From the NCBI GenBank assembly GCA_903837125.1, contig CAILTG010000094.1:1-52442 (forward strand): DNA of 52,442 bases, in the 5' to 3' direction. Position 1 is the stretch's first letter. Each line of letters starts with the position of its first letter. The DNA comes from Candidatus Magasanikiibacteriota bacterium (GTDB lineage: Bacteria; Patescibacteriota; Patescibacteriia; Magasanikbacterales; UBA922). The notes beneath the pieces are model-generated. The model saw nothing but the letters and a program-made list of their open reading frames with translations. It did not search any database and was not told where the DNA came from. Positions 1 through 6,549 of the stretch are shown here, piece by piece. Made by a program: the position numbers and the translations under genes.

Positions 1-7
1 AATAATA

Positions 8-340
8 TTATTCACTTTTTAAAATATTATATCTAACTTCCAACACTTTTCCTGGAGTATCATCCAAACTAATAATAAACTTACGGCTATCATCTTTTTC
101 TCTCCTAAATCTTACCATTGTGAACCTCAAAACTTTCAAAAACTTTCTAAGATGTTTCCCAGCATCCAACGAGCTAGAAAAATTAATATCAACATTCATA
201 ATATTACCGACAATTTCTATTTTAAGATTACCACTCCTATCTTTAGTAGCACAATCAATAAATTTTTGACAATCTTCACCTACCATCATTCTCTCCTTAG
301 CCTGCACAACTGACAATCTTTCAAATGCGTCAACATTCAT
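8..340 (-). CDS. Hypothetical protein, 110 aa
   Basis: I do not recognise a family. The product is a soluble, mixed-charge 110-residue protein with no signal peptide or membrane segment; the C-terminal half (from about residue 60) is basic and strand-rich. The ATG at 340 is preferred because an extended -10 promoter lies about 45 bases upstream and no other in-frame start fits better. Base composition is AT-rich like most of the window, in contrast to the GC-rich gene upstream of it. The two genes are separated by a strong terminator, so this is probably its own transcription unit. A complete stop codon lies at 8-10, so the gene is whole. Confidence 0.6.
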   Translation of the reverse strand: MNVDAFERLSVVQAKERMMVGEDCQKFIDCATKDRSGNLKIEIVGNIMNVDINFSSSLDAGKHLRKFLKVLRFTMVRFRREKDDSRKFIISLDDTPGKVLEVRYNILKSE

Positions 341-384
341 ATTTTTTAAAATTAAACTGGTCCACTTTTTGATGGATTAAGACA

Positions 385-395
385 ATTTTACCACA
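385..395 (-). promoter_or_regulatory. Extended -10 promoter (TGTGGTAAAAT)
   Basis: On the minus strand TGTGGTAAAAT gives a -10 hexamer TAAAAT preceded by TGG, about 45 bases before the ATG of the 110-aa gene. The same TGTGGTAWAAT word recurs before several other genes in the window. Confidence 0.5.
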
Positions 396-411
396 CAATT
401 CATAAATTTGT

Positions 412-445
412 CCATAAAAAAACCATCCCGATTTTATCAGGATGG
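412..445 (-). terminator. Rho-independent terminator
   Basis: On the minus strand a 10-bp stem (CCATCCTGAT / ATCGGGATGG, one G-U pair, loop AAA) is followed by a run of seven T. It ends the GC-rich transcript coming from 855. Confidence 0.85.
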
Positions 446-461
446 CTGTAATAATTGAGTT

Positions 462-491
462 CGCGCGCCTGGTTGGCTGATCAGACGCGCG
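462..491. repeat. GC-rich inverted repeat at edge of GC island
   Basis: Arms CGCGCGCCTG (462-471) and CAGACGCGCG (482-491) pair over 10 bases with one wobble. No T-run follows directly. It marks the point where composition switches from AT-rich to GC-rich, just downstream of the 110-codon GC-rich gene. Confidence 0.6.
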
Positions 492-523
492 TCCCCTTCT
501 CCAGAGCTTCCTGATGGTGGGAT

Positions 524-855
524 TCACACCCCGCATCCTGAAAAGCTCTTGGAGCCCTTGATTCCAATAACCTTGAAGCTCCGCAGGACGCCCACGTCCG
601 GAACCGATTCCGGAAACGTGAAGATCCGCTCGGCTTCAATGCACACCTCAACCCGATACACCTCTGCGTCCGGGAATCCGTACTCCCGGAACCGAACGAT
701 CCAACGGCGTGCGCCGCGAACCCGCTCGAGTTCCAGGACCTTGTAGTCCGCCCCAAGTGTGGTTGTCAGGGTGATATCCTGAACCCCCCCAAAGAGAACC
801 ACCCCGGTCCAAGCCTGAATGGCAGAAACTGGCCAACTTCTTCTTGATATCACGT
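524..855 (-). CDS. Hypothetical protein from a GC-rich island, about 110 aa
   Basis: I do not recognise a family. The predicted product is soluble and strand-rich, with many Arg, Val and Glu residues (for example RVRGARRWIVRFREYGFPD and YRVEVCIEAERIF). GC content reaches about 67% in the line 661-720, far above the flanks, and codon use matches only the pyruvate kinase gene at 40.3-41.5 kb. The longest frame begins with a GTG at 859, but that codon overlaps the AGGGGG ribosome site; the GTG at 855, five bases downstream of AGGGGG, fits better. The gene has its own promoter and terminator. A second open frame at 648-893 on the same strand is less protein-like. Recent transfer is likely but unproven. 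Confidence 0.6.
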
Positions 856-888
856 GCACCCCCTTGTAATTTTAGCCAACACCCCAAA

Positions 889-917
889 ACCATACTAGTT
901 TTTTAGTAAAATGTCAA
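889..917 (-). promoter_or_regulatory. Promoter of the GC-rich island gene
   Basis: Minus strand: -35 TTGACA (917-912), 17-base spacer, -10 TATGGT (894-889, 4 of 6 matches). It overlaps the rightward promoter of the HExxH gene, so the two genes diverge from one shared region. Confidence 0.5.
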
Positions 918-942
918 CATTATTAATAAAACATGTTATAAT
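914..942 (+). promoter_or_regulatory. Promoter of HExxH membrane gene, near-leaderless
   Basis: TATAAT at 937-942 with TCAACA (914-919, 4 of 6) 17 bases upstream. Only 10 bases separate the -10 box from the ATG at 953, so the transcript should start at or just before the start codon. Confidence 0.55.
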
Positions 943-952
943 ACTACAAACT

Positions 953-1750
953 ATGGAACAATACTTTATTCAACTAGCTAAGGCCGTAGGCGTACAAATT
1001 TTTGGTTTGTTTGGTCTATTTTTTATTTTTGGTTTTGTCTTATCAAAACTACAAGAATGGACGCAAAGAAATTATGCTCGTTCAGTAGGTTGGAAAGGAA
1101 TTCTATGGACTGCCTGGTTTGGCACACCCTTTCACGAATACGGCCATGCTTTTTTTGCCAAACTTTTTCGCCACAAAATTGACTCCATGGCTTTATTTAA
1201 ACCCAATCCTGAAACCGGTGAACTCGGATTTGTAAATCACTCTTATAATCCCAAAAGTTTTTATCAAAGCATTGGTAATTTTTTTATTGGCGCGGCACCC
1301 ATGATTTTTGGCTCACTAATTTTAGTATTTTTTTTATATTTATTGGTTCCCAACAGCAGTGACATTTTTGGTTCACTCGCTAATAATCAAGAAAATTTTT
1401 TGGGTATTTTAAAAGGAGCTGGTAACGCGCTCCTTAAACTTTTTACTTTAGAAAATATTAAGACCTGGTATTTTTGGATTTTTCTTTATATGTCTTTTTG
1501 CGTGGCCTCACATATTGCCCCCAGCAAGGCGGATCGTAAAGGTTTATGGAAAGGCTTAATTCTAATTATTATTTCTCTAGTTTTTATTAACATTCTTACC
1601 TTATTAATTAAGTGGGATATCACTCAGTACATTCTCACTTTTTCAGAGTGGCTTAGTATTTTAGTAGCCATTTTTGCCTATGCTACCATTATTTCTTTGC
1701 TGCATTTTATTGCTTCTTATTTTATACTCCGACCGTTTAGAAAGTATTAA
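953..1750 (+). CDS. Integral membrane protein with HExxH zinc-protease-like motif
   Basis: The protein has 265 residues with about six hydrophobic segments. Near residues 57-61 it carries HEYGH in the context GTPFHEYGHAFFAKLF, at a membrane boundary; this resembles the zinc site of M50/site-2-type membrane proteases. I see no clear NPDG or similar second motif, so peptidase activity is a suggestion only. Two starts are possible; the ATG at 953 is chosen because TATAAT ends 10 bases before it, whereas the ATG at 911 lies upstream of that promoter. The gene diverges from the GC-rich gene and ends convergent with the NUDIX gene at 1789. Confidence 0.6.
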   Translation: MEQYFIQLAKAVGVQIFGLFGLFFIFGFVLSKLQEWTQRNYARSVGWKGILWTAWFGTPFHEYGHAFFAKLFRHKIDSMALFKPNPETGELGFVNHSYNPKSFYQSIGNFFIGAAPMIFGSLILVFFLYLLVPNSSDIFGSLANNQENFLGILKGAGNALLKLFTLENIKTWYFWIFLYMSFCVASHIAPSKADRKGLWKGLILIIISLVFINILTLLIKWDITQYILTFSEWLSILVAIFAYATIISLLHFIASYFILRPFRKY

Positions 1751-1788
1751 AAATCGGTCATTAGCCAAATTTTTTTAAGTTTTATCCA

Positions 1789-2328
1789 TCAGCTTAGATT
1801 CAACTCTTCTCTTAAAAAAGCAAAAATTTTCTGATACTCTTCAAACCGAGGATAAAAATTCTCTGGATTATTTTTAATCATTTTTTCTAATTCCAAATAA
1901 TGAACCCATTTGGCATTCTGTACTTCTTCTGTTTGTAAATTAAAATTAGAAAAATCAGCACGGGCAAAATAAATATCGTCATATTCATTACTAAAGGTAC
2001 CATCAGAAAAAGCCTCCTCCATTTTTAGGGTGAATAACAAACGAAAAGCAGCCGGGGCTAAATTTATTCCCAGCTCCTCTGCGGTTTCTCTCACAATCGT
2101 ACTTAAAGAATCCTCGCCTGCCAATACATGACCGGCGGCCGAATTATCCCACAAATTAGGATGTTCATGTTTATTAGCAGAGCGTTGTTGAGTTAATAAT
2201 TCATTTTGCGAATTTAAAATCCAAACATGTGCACCCCGATGCCATTCACTGTTCTGATGAACAACTGTACGCGTTTTTACAATACCTGTAAGTTTTCCTT
2301 CCTTATCTAAAACATCTATATAATCCAT
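1789..2328 (-). CDS. NUDIX hydrolase, isopentenyl-diphosphate isomerase-like
   Basis: A perfect NUDIX box (G-x5-E-x7-RE-x2-EE-x-G: GHVLAGEDSLSTIVR then ETAEELGI) lies around residues 66-88. The N-terminus (DVLDKEGKLTGIVKTRTVVH, then WHRGAHVWILN) matches the IDI-like/YfcD branch rather than the MutT branch. Family members either isomerise isopentenyl diphosphate or hydrolyse nucleotide-type substrates; the sequence alone does not settle which. It is the last gene of a leftward set: the upstream NUDIX gene ends 4 bases before this ATG, with no clear ribosome site, so translation may be coupled. Confidence 0.8.
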   Translation of the reverse strand: MDYIDVLDKEGKLTGIVKTRTVVHQNSEWHRGAHVWILNSQNELLTQQRSANKHEHPNLWDNSAAGHVLAGEDSLSTIVRETAEELGINLAPAAFRLLFTLKMEEAFSDGTFSNEYDDIYFARADFSNFNLQTEEVQNAKWVHYLELEKMIKNNPENFYPRFEEYQKIFAFLREELNLS

Positions 2329-2332
2329 ATAA

Positions 2333-2779
2333 TTAATTTTTGTATATCACTTCCTCTAAATAATTTTTCATTACTTTTTCGCTAGGAAAAAATAATGGTT
2401 TTGGTAAATTATCAATTGCAAACCACTCCCAACGAGTAATTTCATCCGGCTCCATTACTTTTGGTTCACCTACAAAATCTTCACAAAGAAAACCTAGAGT
2501 GATAAAGTGAGCATCACTCACCATATCATTGGCCACACTAATAAGTTTTATTTTATTTTTAGCTATTTCCAAACCCGTTTCTTCTAAAGTTTCACGATAA
2601 CAACATTCTTCAAAACTCTCATGAAAACGCATTTTGCCACCAGGCATACTCCAAGTACCCTCACCGTGCAATTCAGAATCTGCCTTTTCTGGATCAACAT
2701 TCCGCTGACCTAAAAGAATTTTTCCATCTTTTAAGATCATCACCCCAAACCCCACGCCAATATTATTATTTTCTAGCAT
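2333..2779 (-). CDS. NUDIX hydrolase, NUDT15/MutT-like
   Basis: The 148-residue protein has a perfect NUDIX box (GGKMRFHESFEECCYRE then TLEETGL) at about residues 47-70, preceded by GEGTWSMPGG. The overall pattern, including the WEWFAIDNLPKPLF segment near the C-terminus, resembles NUDT15/MTH2-type nucleotide triphosphate pyrophosphatases. The substrate is not determined by sequence. It sits between the flavoprotein gene (24-base gap) and the IDI-like NUDIX gene (4-base gap), so the three are probably cotranscribed. Confidence 0.82.
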   Translation of the reverse strand: MLENNNIGVGFGVMILKDGKILLGQRNVDPEKADSELHGEGTWSMPGGKMRFHESFEECCYRETLEETGLEIAKNKIKLISVANDMVSDAHFITLGFLCEDFVGEPKVMEPDEITRWEWFAIDNLPKPLFFPSEKVMKNYLEEVIYKN

Positions 2780-2803
2780 ATTATTGATATAAAAAATAAA
2801 TTT

Positions 2804-4048
2804 TTAAAATTTTAGGTTAGACCCGGCCACATAACCAGTTGCCCAAGCCACCTGCAAATTGTAACCACCAGTTGGACCATCTAAATCTAAAACTTCACCA
2901 ACAAAATATAAATTACTAATTTTTTTAGAACGCATAGTTTGGGGATCAATCTCTCTCAATGACACTCCACCACTCGTCACCATGGCCATTTCATAACCCG
3001 AATTTCCAGCTACCGTAATTTCTAAACTATTCAACAATTTACCTAACTGCAATCGTTCTTCACGAGTAACATCATGCAGTGGCTTATCACCATTAATTTT
3101 TAAAATCCCCACCAAACATTCTGCCATTCTTTTGGGAATAAATTCAGTTAAATAATTTTTTAAAAACTTATGGCTATAATCACTAAACTCCATTTGTAAA
3201 TTTTTGTCTAATTGTTCAGGAGATATTCCTGGAAAAAAATTAATTCTTAATTTAACTTCACCATTTTTTTCTGCTCTAATCACACTCTTGCTAATATTTA
3301 TTACCAGTGGTCCACTAACACCAAAATGGGTAAACAACAAATCACCAGTTTTATTAATAATTTTTTTATTATTTTGATAAACAGCCACTCCGACATTTTC
3401 TAAAACCATTCCTGGTAAACTTTTTACCCAAGCTTCCTTAATTTTTAATGGTACCAGAGCGGGTTTAAGAGGCACCACTTCCAGACCAGCTTTTTTTGCC
3501 CAAACCAAACCATCACCGGTAGAACCAGTAAAAGTATAAGACAAACCACCAGTGGCAACAATAAGATTTTTAGTAGAAATTTTTGTGCCATCAGTCAAAA
3601 CAACTTCTTTAACAAGAGAATTTTTTACTGAAATATTCTTAACTATTGACTCATATTTTATTTCCACACTATTTTCCTCTAAATATTTTTTTAAAGCATC
3701 CAACACTTCTTTGGACGAATTAGAAACTGGAAACACTCTACCATCATTTTCTATTTCTAATTTTACACCCAATTCCTCAAAAAAATCCATTATTTGTTTC
3801 GGACCAAATTTATGCAAAGCAGAAAACAAAAAAGCACCATTTTCCCCATAGGCAGACACCAGTTTATGTAAGTCAAATTCGGCCTGAGTAATATTACACC
3901 GACCATTACCGGAAATTAATAATTTTTTACCTAATATTTTATTTTTTTCCAATAACAAAACTTTGGCAGCACGAGTAGCCGCCATGCCTGCCGAAATCAT
4001 CCCCGACGGTCCCCCGCCAATAACCACAAGGTCAAATACATTTTTCAT
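2804..4048 (-). CDS. HI0933/YhiN-family FAD-dependent oxidoreductase (BaiN-like)
   Basis: This is a 414-residue flavoprotein of the HI0933/YhiN family. The N-terminal dinucleotide-binding motif is VVIGGGPSGMISAGMAA (residues 8-24), followed by the family signature LGKKLLISGNGRCNIT (about 40-55). Near the C-terminus, TSGGVSLREIDPQTMRSK and the GPTGGYNLQVAWATGYVAG segment complete the FAD fold. Length is normal for the family. The physiological substrate is unknown. It is first in a leftward unit with two NUDIX genes. Confidence 0.88.
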   Translation of the reverse strand: MKNVFDLVVIGGGPSGMISAGMAATRAAKVLLLEKNKILGKKLLISGNGRCNITQAEFDLHKLVSAYGENGAFLFSALHKFGPKQIMDFFEELGVKLEIENDGRVFPVSNSSKEVLDALKKYLEENSVEIKYESIVKNISVKNSLVKEVVLTDGTKISTKNLIVATGGLSYTFTGSTGDGLVWAKKAGLEVVPLKPALVPLKIKEAWVKSLPGMVLENVGVAVYQNNKKIINKTGDLLFTHFGVSGPLVINISKSVIRAEKNGEVKLRINFFPGISPEQLDKNLQMEFSDYSHKFLKNYLTEFIPKRMAECLVGILKINGDKPLHDVTREERLQLGKLLNSLEITVAGNSGYEMAMVTSGGVSLREIDPQTMRSKKISNLYFVGEVLDLDGPTGGYNLQVAWATGYVAGSNLKF

Positions 4049-4076
4049 AAAGCTATAATATCACTTTATCTTAAAA

Positions 4077-4322
4077 TCACCGAAAAATCAATGCTATTTT
4101 TTGTAACCTTGTTAACCTCTTAATTTCGGCCTCTTTTTTTCGTACTTTCGCCAAAGTTTTAAATTTTTTAAAATATACTAATTTTACCGGCCTACGCCCA
4201 CGTGTATATTTCGCGCCTGCCTTTGTATTGTTGTGCTCATGAATTCTCTTCTGCAAATCACAAGTAGAGCCTGCATAAAGACTCCCATCTGAACACTCTA
4301 AAATATAAACAACAAATGGCAT
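4077..4322 (-). CDS. GIY-YIG domain nuclease-like protein
   Basis: This 81-residue protein is essentially one GIY-YIG domain of the UPF0213/YhbQ type: VVYILECSDGSLYAGSTCDLQKR carries the motif (YIL then YAG), followed by HNNTKAGAKYTRGRRPVKLVY and a Lys/Arg-rich tail. Arg-26 and the downstream Glu of KKEAEIKRL are in place for the metal-dependent nuclease site. Proteins of this type are common, small and of uncertain role. It lies 28 bases upstream of the flavoprotein start and may be transcribed with it. Confidence 0.85.
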   Translation of the reverse strand: MPFVVYILECSDGSLYAGSTCDLQKRIHEHNNTKAGAKYTRGRRPVKLVYFKKFKTLAKVRKKEAEIKRLTRLQKIALIFR

Positions 4323-4334
4323 TTAATTATATTC

Positions 4335-4373
4335 AATATAAACCAAAACCCTGAACAAATTTGGTTCAGGGTT
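4335..4373 (-). terminator. Terminator after the 21-aa peptide gene
   Basis: A perfect 10-bp stem (AACCCTGAAC / GTTCAGGGTT, arms 4347-4356 and 4364-4373) sits 7 bases after the stop codon of the small gene; the minus strand continues TTTTGGTTTAT. It insulates the small gene from the GIY-YIG gene. Confidence 0.75.
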
Positions 4374-4379
4374 GTTACA

Positions 4380-4445
4380 TTACTTCTTTTTATTCTTTTT
4401 TGGTTTTTTAACATCTTTTCTTTGTGCGTTGTTTCCTTTGGCCAT
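4380..4445 (-). CDS. 21-residue Lys-rich peptide
   Basis: An ATG-to-TAA frame encodes a 21-residue, very basic peptide, MAKGNNAQRKDVKKPKKNKK plus one more Lys. Its reality is supported by its position: an extended -10 promoter (TGTGGTATAAT) 32 bases upstream and a strong terminator 7 bases downstream, with nothing else in the transcript. The MAKG start and KKPKK tail resemble short basic ribosome-associated or nucleic-acid-binding peptides, but I cannot name a family. No ribosome site is visible. Confidence 0.6.
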   Translation of the reverse strand: MAKGNNAQRKDVKKPKKNKKK

Positions 4446-4477
4446 ACAAATTAAGATTAAAAAATTAAACTACTGCT

Positions 4478-4488
4478 ATTATACCACA
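4478..4488 (-). promoter_or_regulatory. Extended -10 promoter (TGTGGTATAAT)
   Basis: Consensus TATAAT (4483-4478) with an upstream TGG extension on the minus strand; the -35 region is poor (TTACGG). It drives the 21-aa peptide gene with a leader of about 26 bases. Confidence 0.65.
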
Positions 4489-4520
4489 TAATGACTATCA
4501 CCGTAAGGGATTATTATATA

Positions 4521-4549
4521 TTGACTACCGTCCGCCTTTTTGATATAGT
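4521..4549 (+). promoter_or_regulatory. Promoter of tRNA-Ser
   Basis: TTGACT (4521-4526), exact 17-base spacer, TATAGT (4544-4549), 10 bases before the first tRNA base. Confidence 0.8.
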
Positions 4550-4559
4550 TATGCGCGAT

Positions 4560-4647
4560 GGAAGGTTCGCATAGCGGTCTAGTGCGCACGCTTGGAAAGC
4601 GTGTATGCCGAAAGGCATCGAGGGTTCAAATCCCTCACCTTCCGCCA
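4560..4647 (+). tRNA. tRNA-Ser (anticodon GGA)
   Basis: The cloverleaf is complete: acceptor stem GGAAGGT (4560-4566) with ACCTTCC (4637-4643), anticodon stem CACGC/GCGTG with loop TTGGAAA giving anticodon GGA, a long variable arm (TGCC-GAAA-GGCA) typical of class II tRNAs, and a T arm GAGGG-TTCAAAT-CCCTC. The 3' GCCA (4644-4647) is encoded. It reads UCC/UCU codons. It stands alone between its own promoter and terminator. Confidence 0.96.
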
Positions 4648-4681
4648 AAACAAAATCACGTTTAAACGTGATTTTGTTTTA
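4647..4681. terminator. Bidirectional terminator after tRNA-Ser
   Basis: A perfect palindrome of 17+17 bases (4647-4680; core ATCACGTTTAAACGTGAT) with A-run and T-run flanks. It ends the tRNA transcript rightward and the LOG-protein transcript leftward. Confidence 0.85.
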
Positions 4682-4687
4682 TTAATT

Positions 4688-6097
4688 TTATTCTCCACCC
4701 TCATCTTTATCTCTACTTTTCAACATTTCCAGCAAATCTTCCCTTTTTTGATGAAATGTTTTAATCGCATCCAATAAATGATCTTCACTATCCACAATTT
4801 GATAAAATTCATCATCTTCATCATTAACAGTCCCTAGTTTATGCACCATTACTTCTTTAATAAAAGCCAACAATGGTTCCCAATACTTATGATTATAAAG
4901 CAACACCGGCATGGGTTCCATTTTTTTAGTTTGAATCAAAACCAGCACCTCAAATAATTGATGCAAAGTGCCAAAACCGCCAGGCAAAAATACAAAGGCA
5001 GTGGCCGGCGAGGTAATAATTAACTTACGAATGTAGGGAAATTGGAAACCGATGGCCTTGGTTAAATAAGCATTTTTTCGCTCTTTATAACCATATTTAA
5101 TATTAATGCCAATTGATTGTCCGCCGATTTCAAAAGCGCCACGCGACACTGCCTCCATAGTACCAGGACCGCCACCCGACACAACTGAAAAACCTTCTTT
5201 AGCCAAACGTTGTCCCACACGATAAGCTACTTGATAATATTCACTTTCAGTAGTAATATTTTTTGTACCTAAAACATTAACACTATTTTTAATACCGGTT
5301 AAAAACTCAAAACCATCAACCATTTCAGCCATAATGCGAAAAATCTTCCAATCCAATTTTTGCCCGTTCTGAAAATGGTGTGGCGACAACTCGGATTCCA
5401 CTTCTCGATCTTTAGTATTTTTAATAAATTGATATGCTTCTTCGGCGGTTTCCACCAAATGCCAGCTATCAATCACACTAGGCAAGACTGACCCAATCGG
5501 CACTGCTTTTTGGCGTAAAAAATCTATAAGCGGCTGCCAAAATTCTTTACCAACCAGTACAATCGGCACCCGCTGCATTTTATTCATATCCATTAAGTCC
5601 ACAATTTCAAAAAATTCATCCATGGTTCCGTAACCACCAGGAAAAAATACAAAAGCATTGGCTGGTGAAGTAAGCATTACTTTACGCGTAAAAAAATAAT
5701 AAAAACCAGTAGACTTTTTTACATATTGGTTAACTCTTTGTTCAAATGGCAGTTGGATATTGATGCCAATTGATTCTCCACCTCCATCATAAGCGCCATG
5801 ATTTCCCGCCTCCATAATACCCGGACCCCCGCCGGTAATTACCGTAAAATCATTTTCTGCCAAAAGTTTTCCCAAATCATAAGCAACCAAGCTATACTTA
5901 TTATCATGATGCAGTCGGGCTGAACCCAAAATAGTTACTTCATTCTTAAATTGGGATAAAAACTGATAACCTTCTACAAACTCAGACATAATGCGAAAAA
6001 TTCGCCAGGTATCACGATAATCACCCTCATTATTTATACTATAACTAAAATCTTTATCTTTTTGCTGAATTGCTTTTTTTATTTCTTCTTCACGCAT
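4688..6097 (-). CDS. Tandem double LOG-family (lysine decarboxylase-like) protein
   Basis: The 469-residue protein consists of two LOG/TIGR00730 Rossmann domains in tandem. Copy 1 has GGGPGIMEAG (89-98), RK (138-139) and PGGYGTMDE (153-161). Copy 2 has GGGPGTMEA (308-316), RK (357-358) and PGGFGTLHQ (372-380). LOG proteins are nucleotide 5'-monophosphate phosphoribohydrolases whose PGGxGTxxE glutamate is catalytic. Copy 1 keeps it (E161); copy 2 has Gln (Q380), so the second half may be a pseudo-enzyme or a regulatory half. Normal LOG proteins are single domains of about 180-250 residues. The gene follows a small acidic gene by 29 bases. Confidence 0.85.
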   Translation of the reverse strand: MREEEIKKAIQQKDKDFSYSINNEGDYRDTWRIFRIMSEFVEGYQFLSQFKNEVTILGSARLHHDNKYSLVAYDLGKLLAENDFTVITGGGPGIMEAGNHGAYDGGGESIGINIQLPFEQRVNQYVKKSTGFYYFFTRKVMLTSPANAFVFFPGGYGTMDEFFEIVDLMDMNKMQRVPIVLVGKEFWQPLIDFLRQKAVPIGSVLPSVIDSWHLVETAEEAYQFIKNTKDREVESELSPHHFQNGQKLDWKIFRIMAEMVDGFEFLTGIKNSVNVLGTKNITTESEYYQVAYRVGQRLAKEGFSVVSGGGPGTMEAVSRGAFEIGGQSIGINIKYGYKERKNAYLTKAIGFQFPYIRKLIITSPATAFVFLPGGFGTLHQLFEVLVLIQTKKMEPMPVLLYNHKYWEPLLAFIKEVMVHKLGTVNDEDDEFYQIVDSEDHLLDAIKTFHQKREDLLEMLKSRDKDEGGE

Positions 6098-6126
6098 AAA
6101 ATAATTTTAAATTTTTTGACACAAAA

Positions 6127-6546
6127 TTAATTAATTTCTCTTCTAGACAAACCTCTTTCTATAACCGTTTCAATGTCATCCCCGGCAGCTTCATTAATAT
6201 CTACAGGTACAGCTTCATCCGAAAGAGTTGAACCACGTTCCCTAGATTGATCACTTTTAAATATTCTGGCAAATACCGCCTGTAAATCTAATGCTTCACT
6301 TACCTTAGTTCCTTCCTTTTCTTCTCTGATTATATCTTCTACAATCAAACCAACCATATCTTTAATATATCTTAACAAAGTTGCATTACCCATCTTAGCG
6401 ACTGCCTCTTCTCCCAAATTTTCCCAAACTTCCTCAGTGGCCTGATCAATAATAATTGTCGCCGTTTCTTCAGCTGCCCCTAGTTCTTCCCTTACTTTAT
6501 CTTTAAGCACTTTTATTTCTTGTGCAAAATCAATCTTGTCTGTCAT
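6127..6546 (-). CDS. Acidic hypothetical protein downstream of gatA
   Basis: I do not recognise a family. The 139-residue product is acidic and helical, with a likely coiled region at residues 5-50 and a low-complexity acidic C-terminus. There is no membrane segment or cysteine cluster. Its ATG lies 3 bases after the gatA stop codon, so it is almost certainly cotranslated with gatA; this suggests but does not show a link to the amidotransferase. The LOG gene follows 29 bases later. Confidence 0.7.
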   Translation of the reverse strand: MTDKIDFAQEIKVLKDKVREELGAAEETATIIIDQATEEVWENLGEEAVAKMGNATLLRYIKDMVGLIVEDIIREEKEGTKVSEALDLQAVFARIFKSDQSRERGSTLSDEAVPVDINEAAGDDIETVIERGLSRREIN

Positions 6547-6549
6547 AGT

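Noticed and set aside
8-860. Idea that the first two small genes are duplicates
   Set aside because: Similar lengths (110 and about 110 residues), but I see no aligned motifs and their base compositions differ sharply.
648-893. 81-codon leftward frame in the GC-rich island
   Set aside because: It overlaps the 524-855 gene in another frame, starts upstream of the likely transcription start and has a less protein-like composition; GC-rich DNA gives long chance frames.
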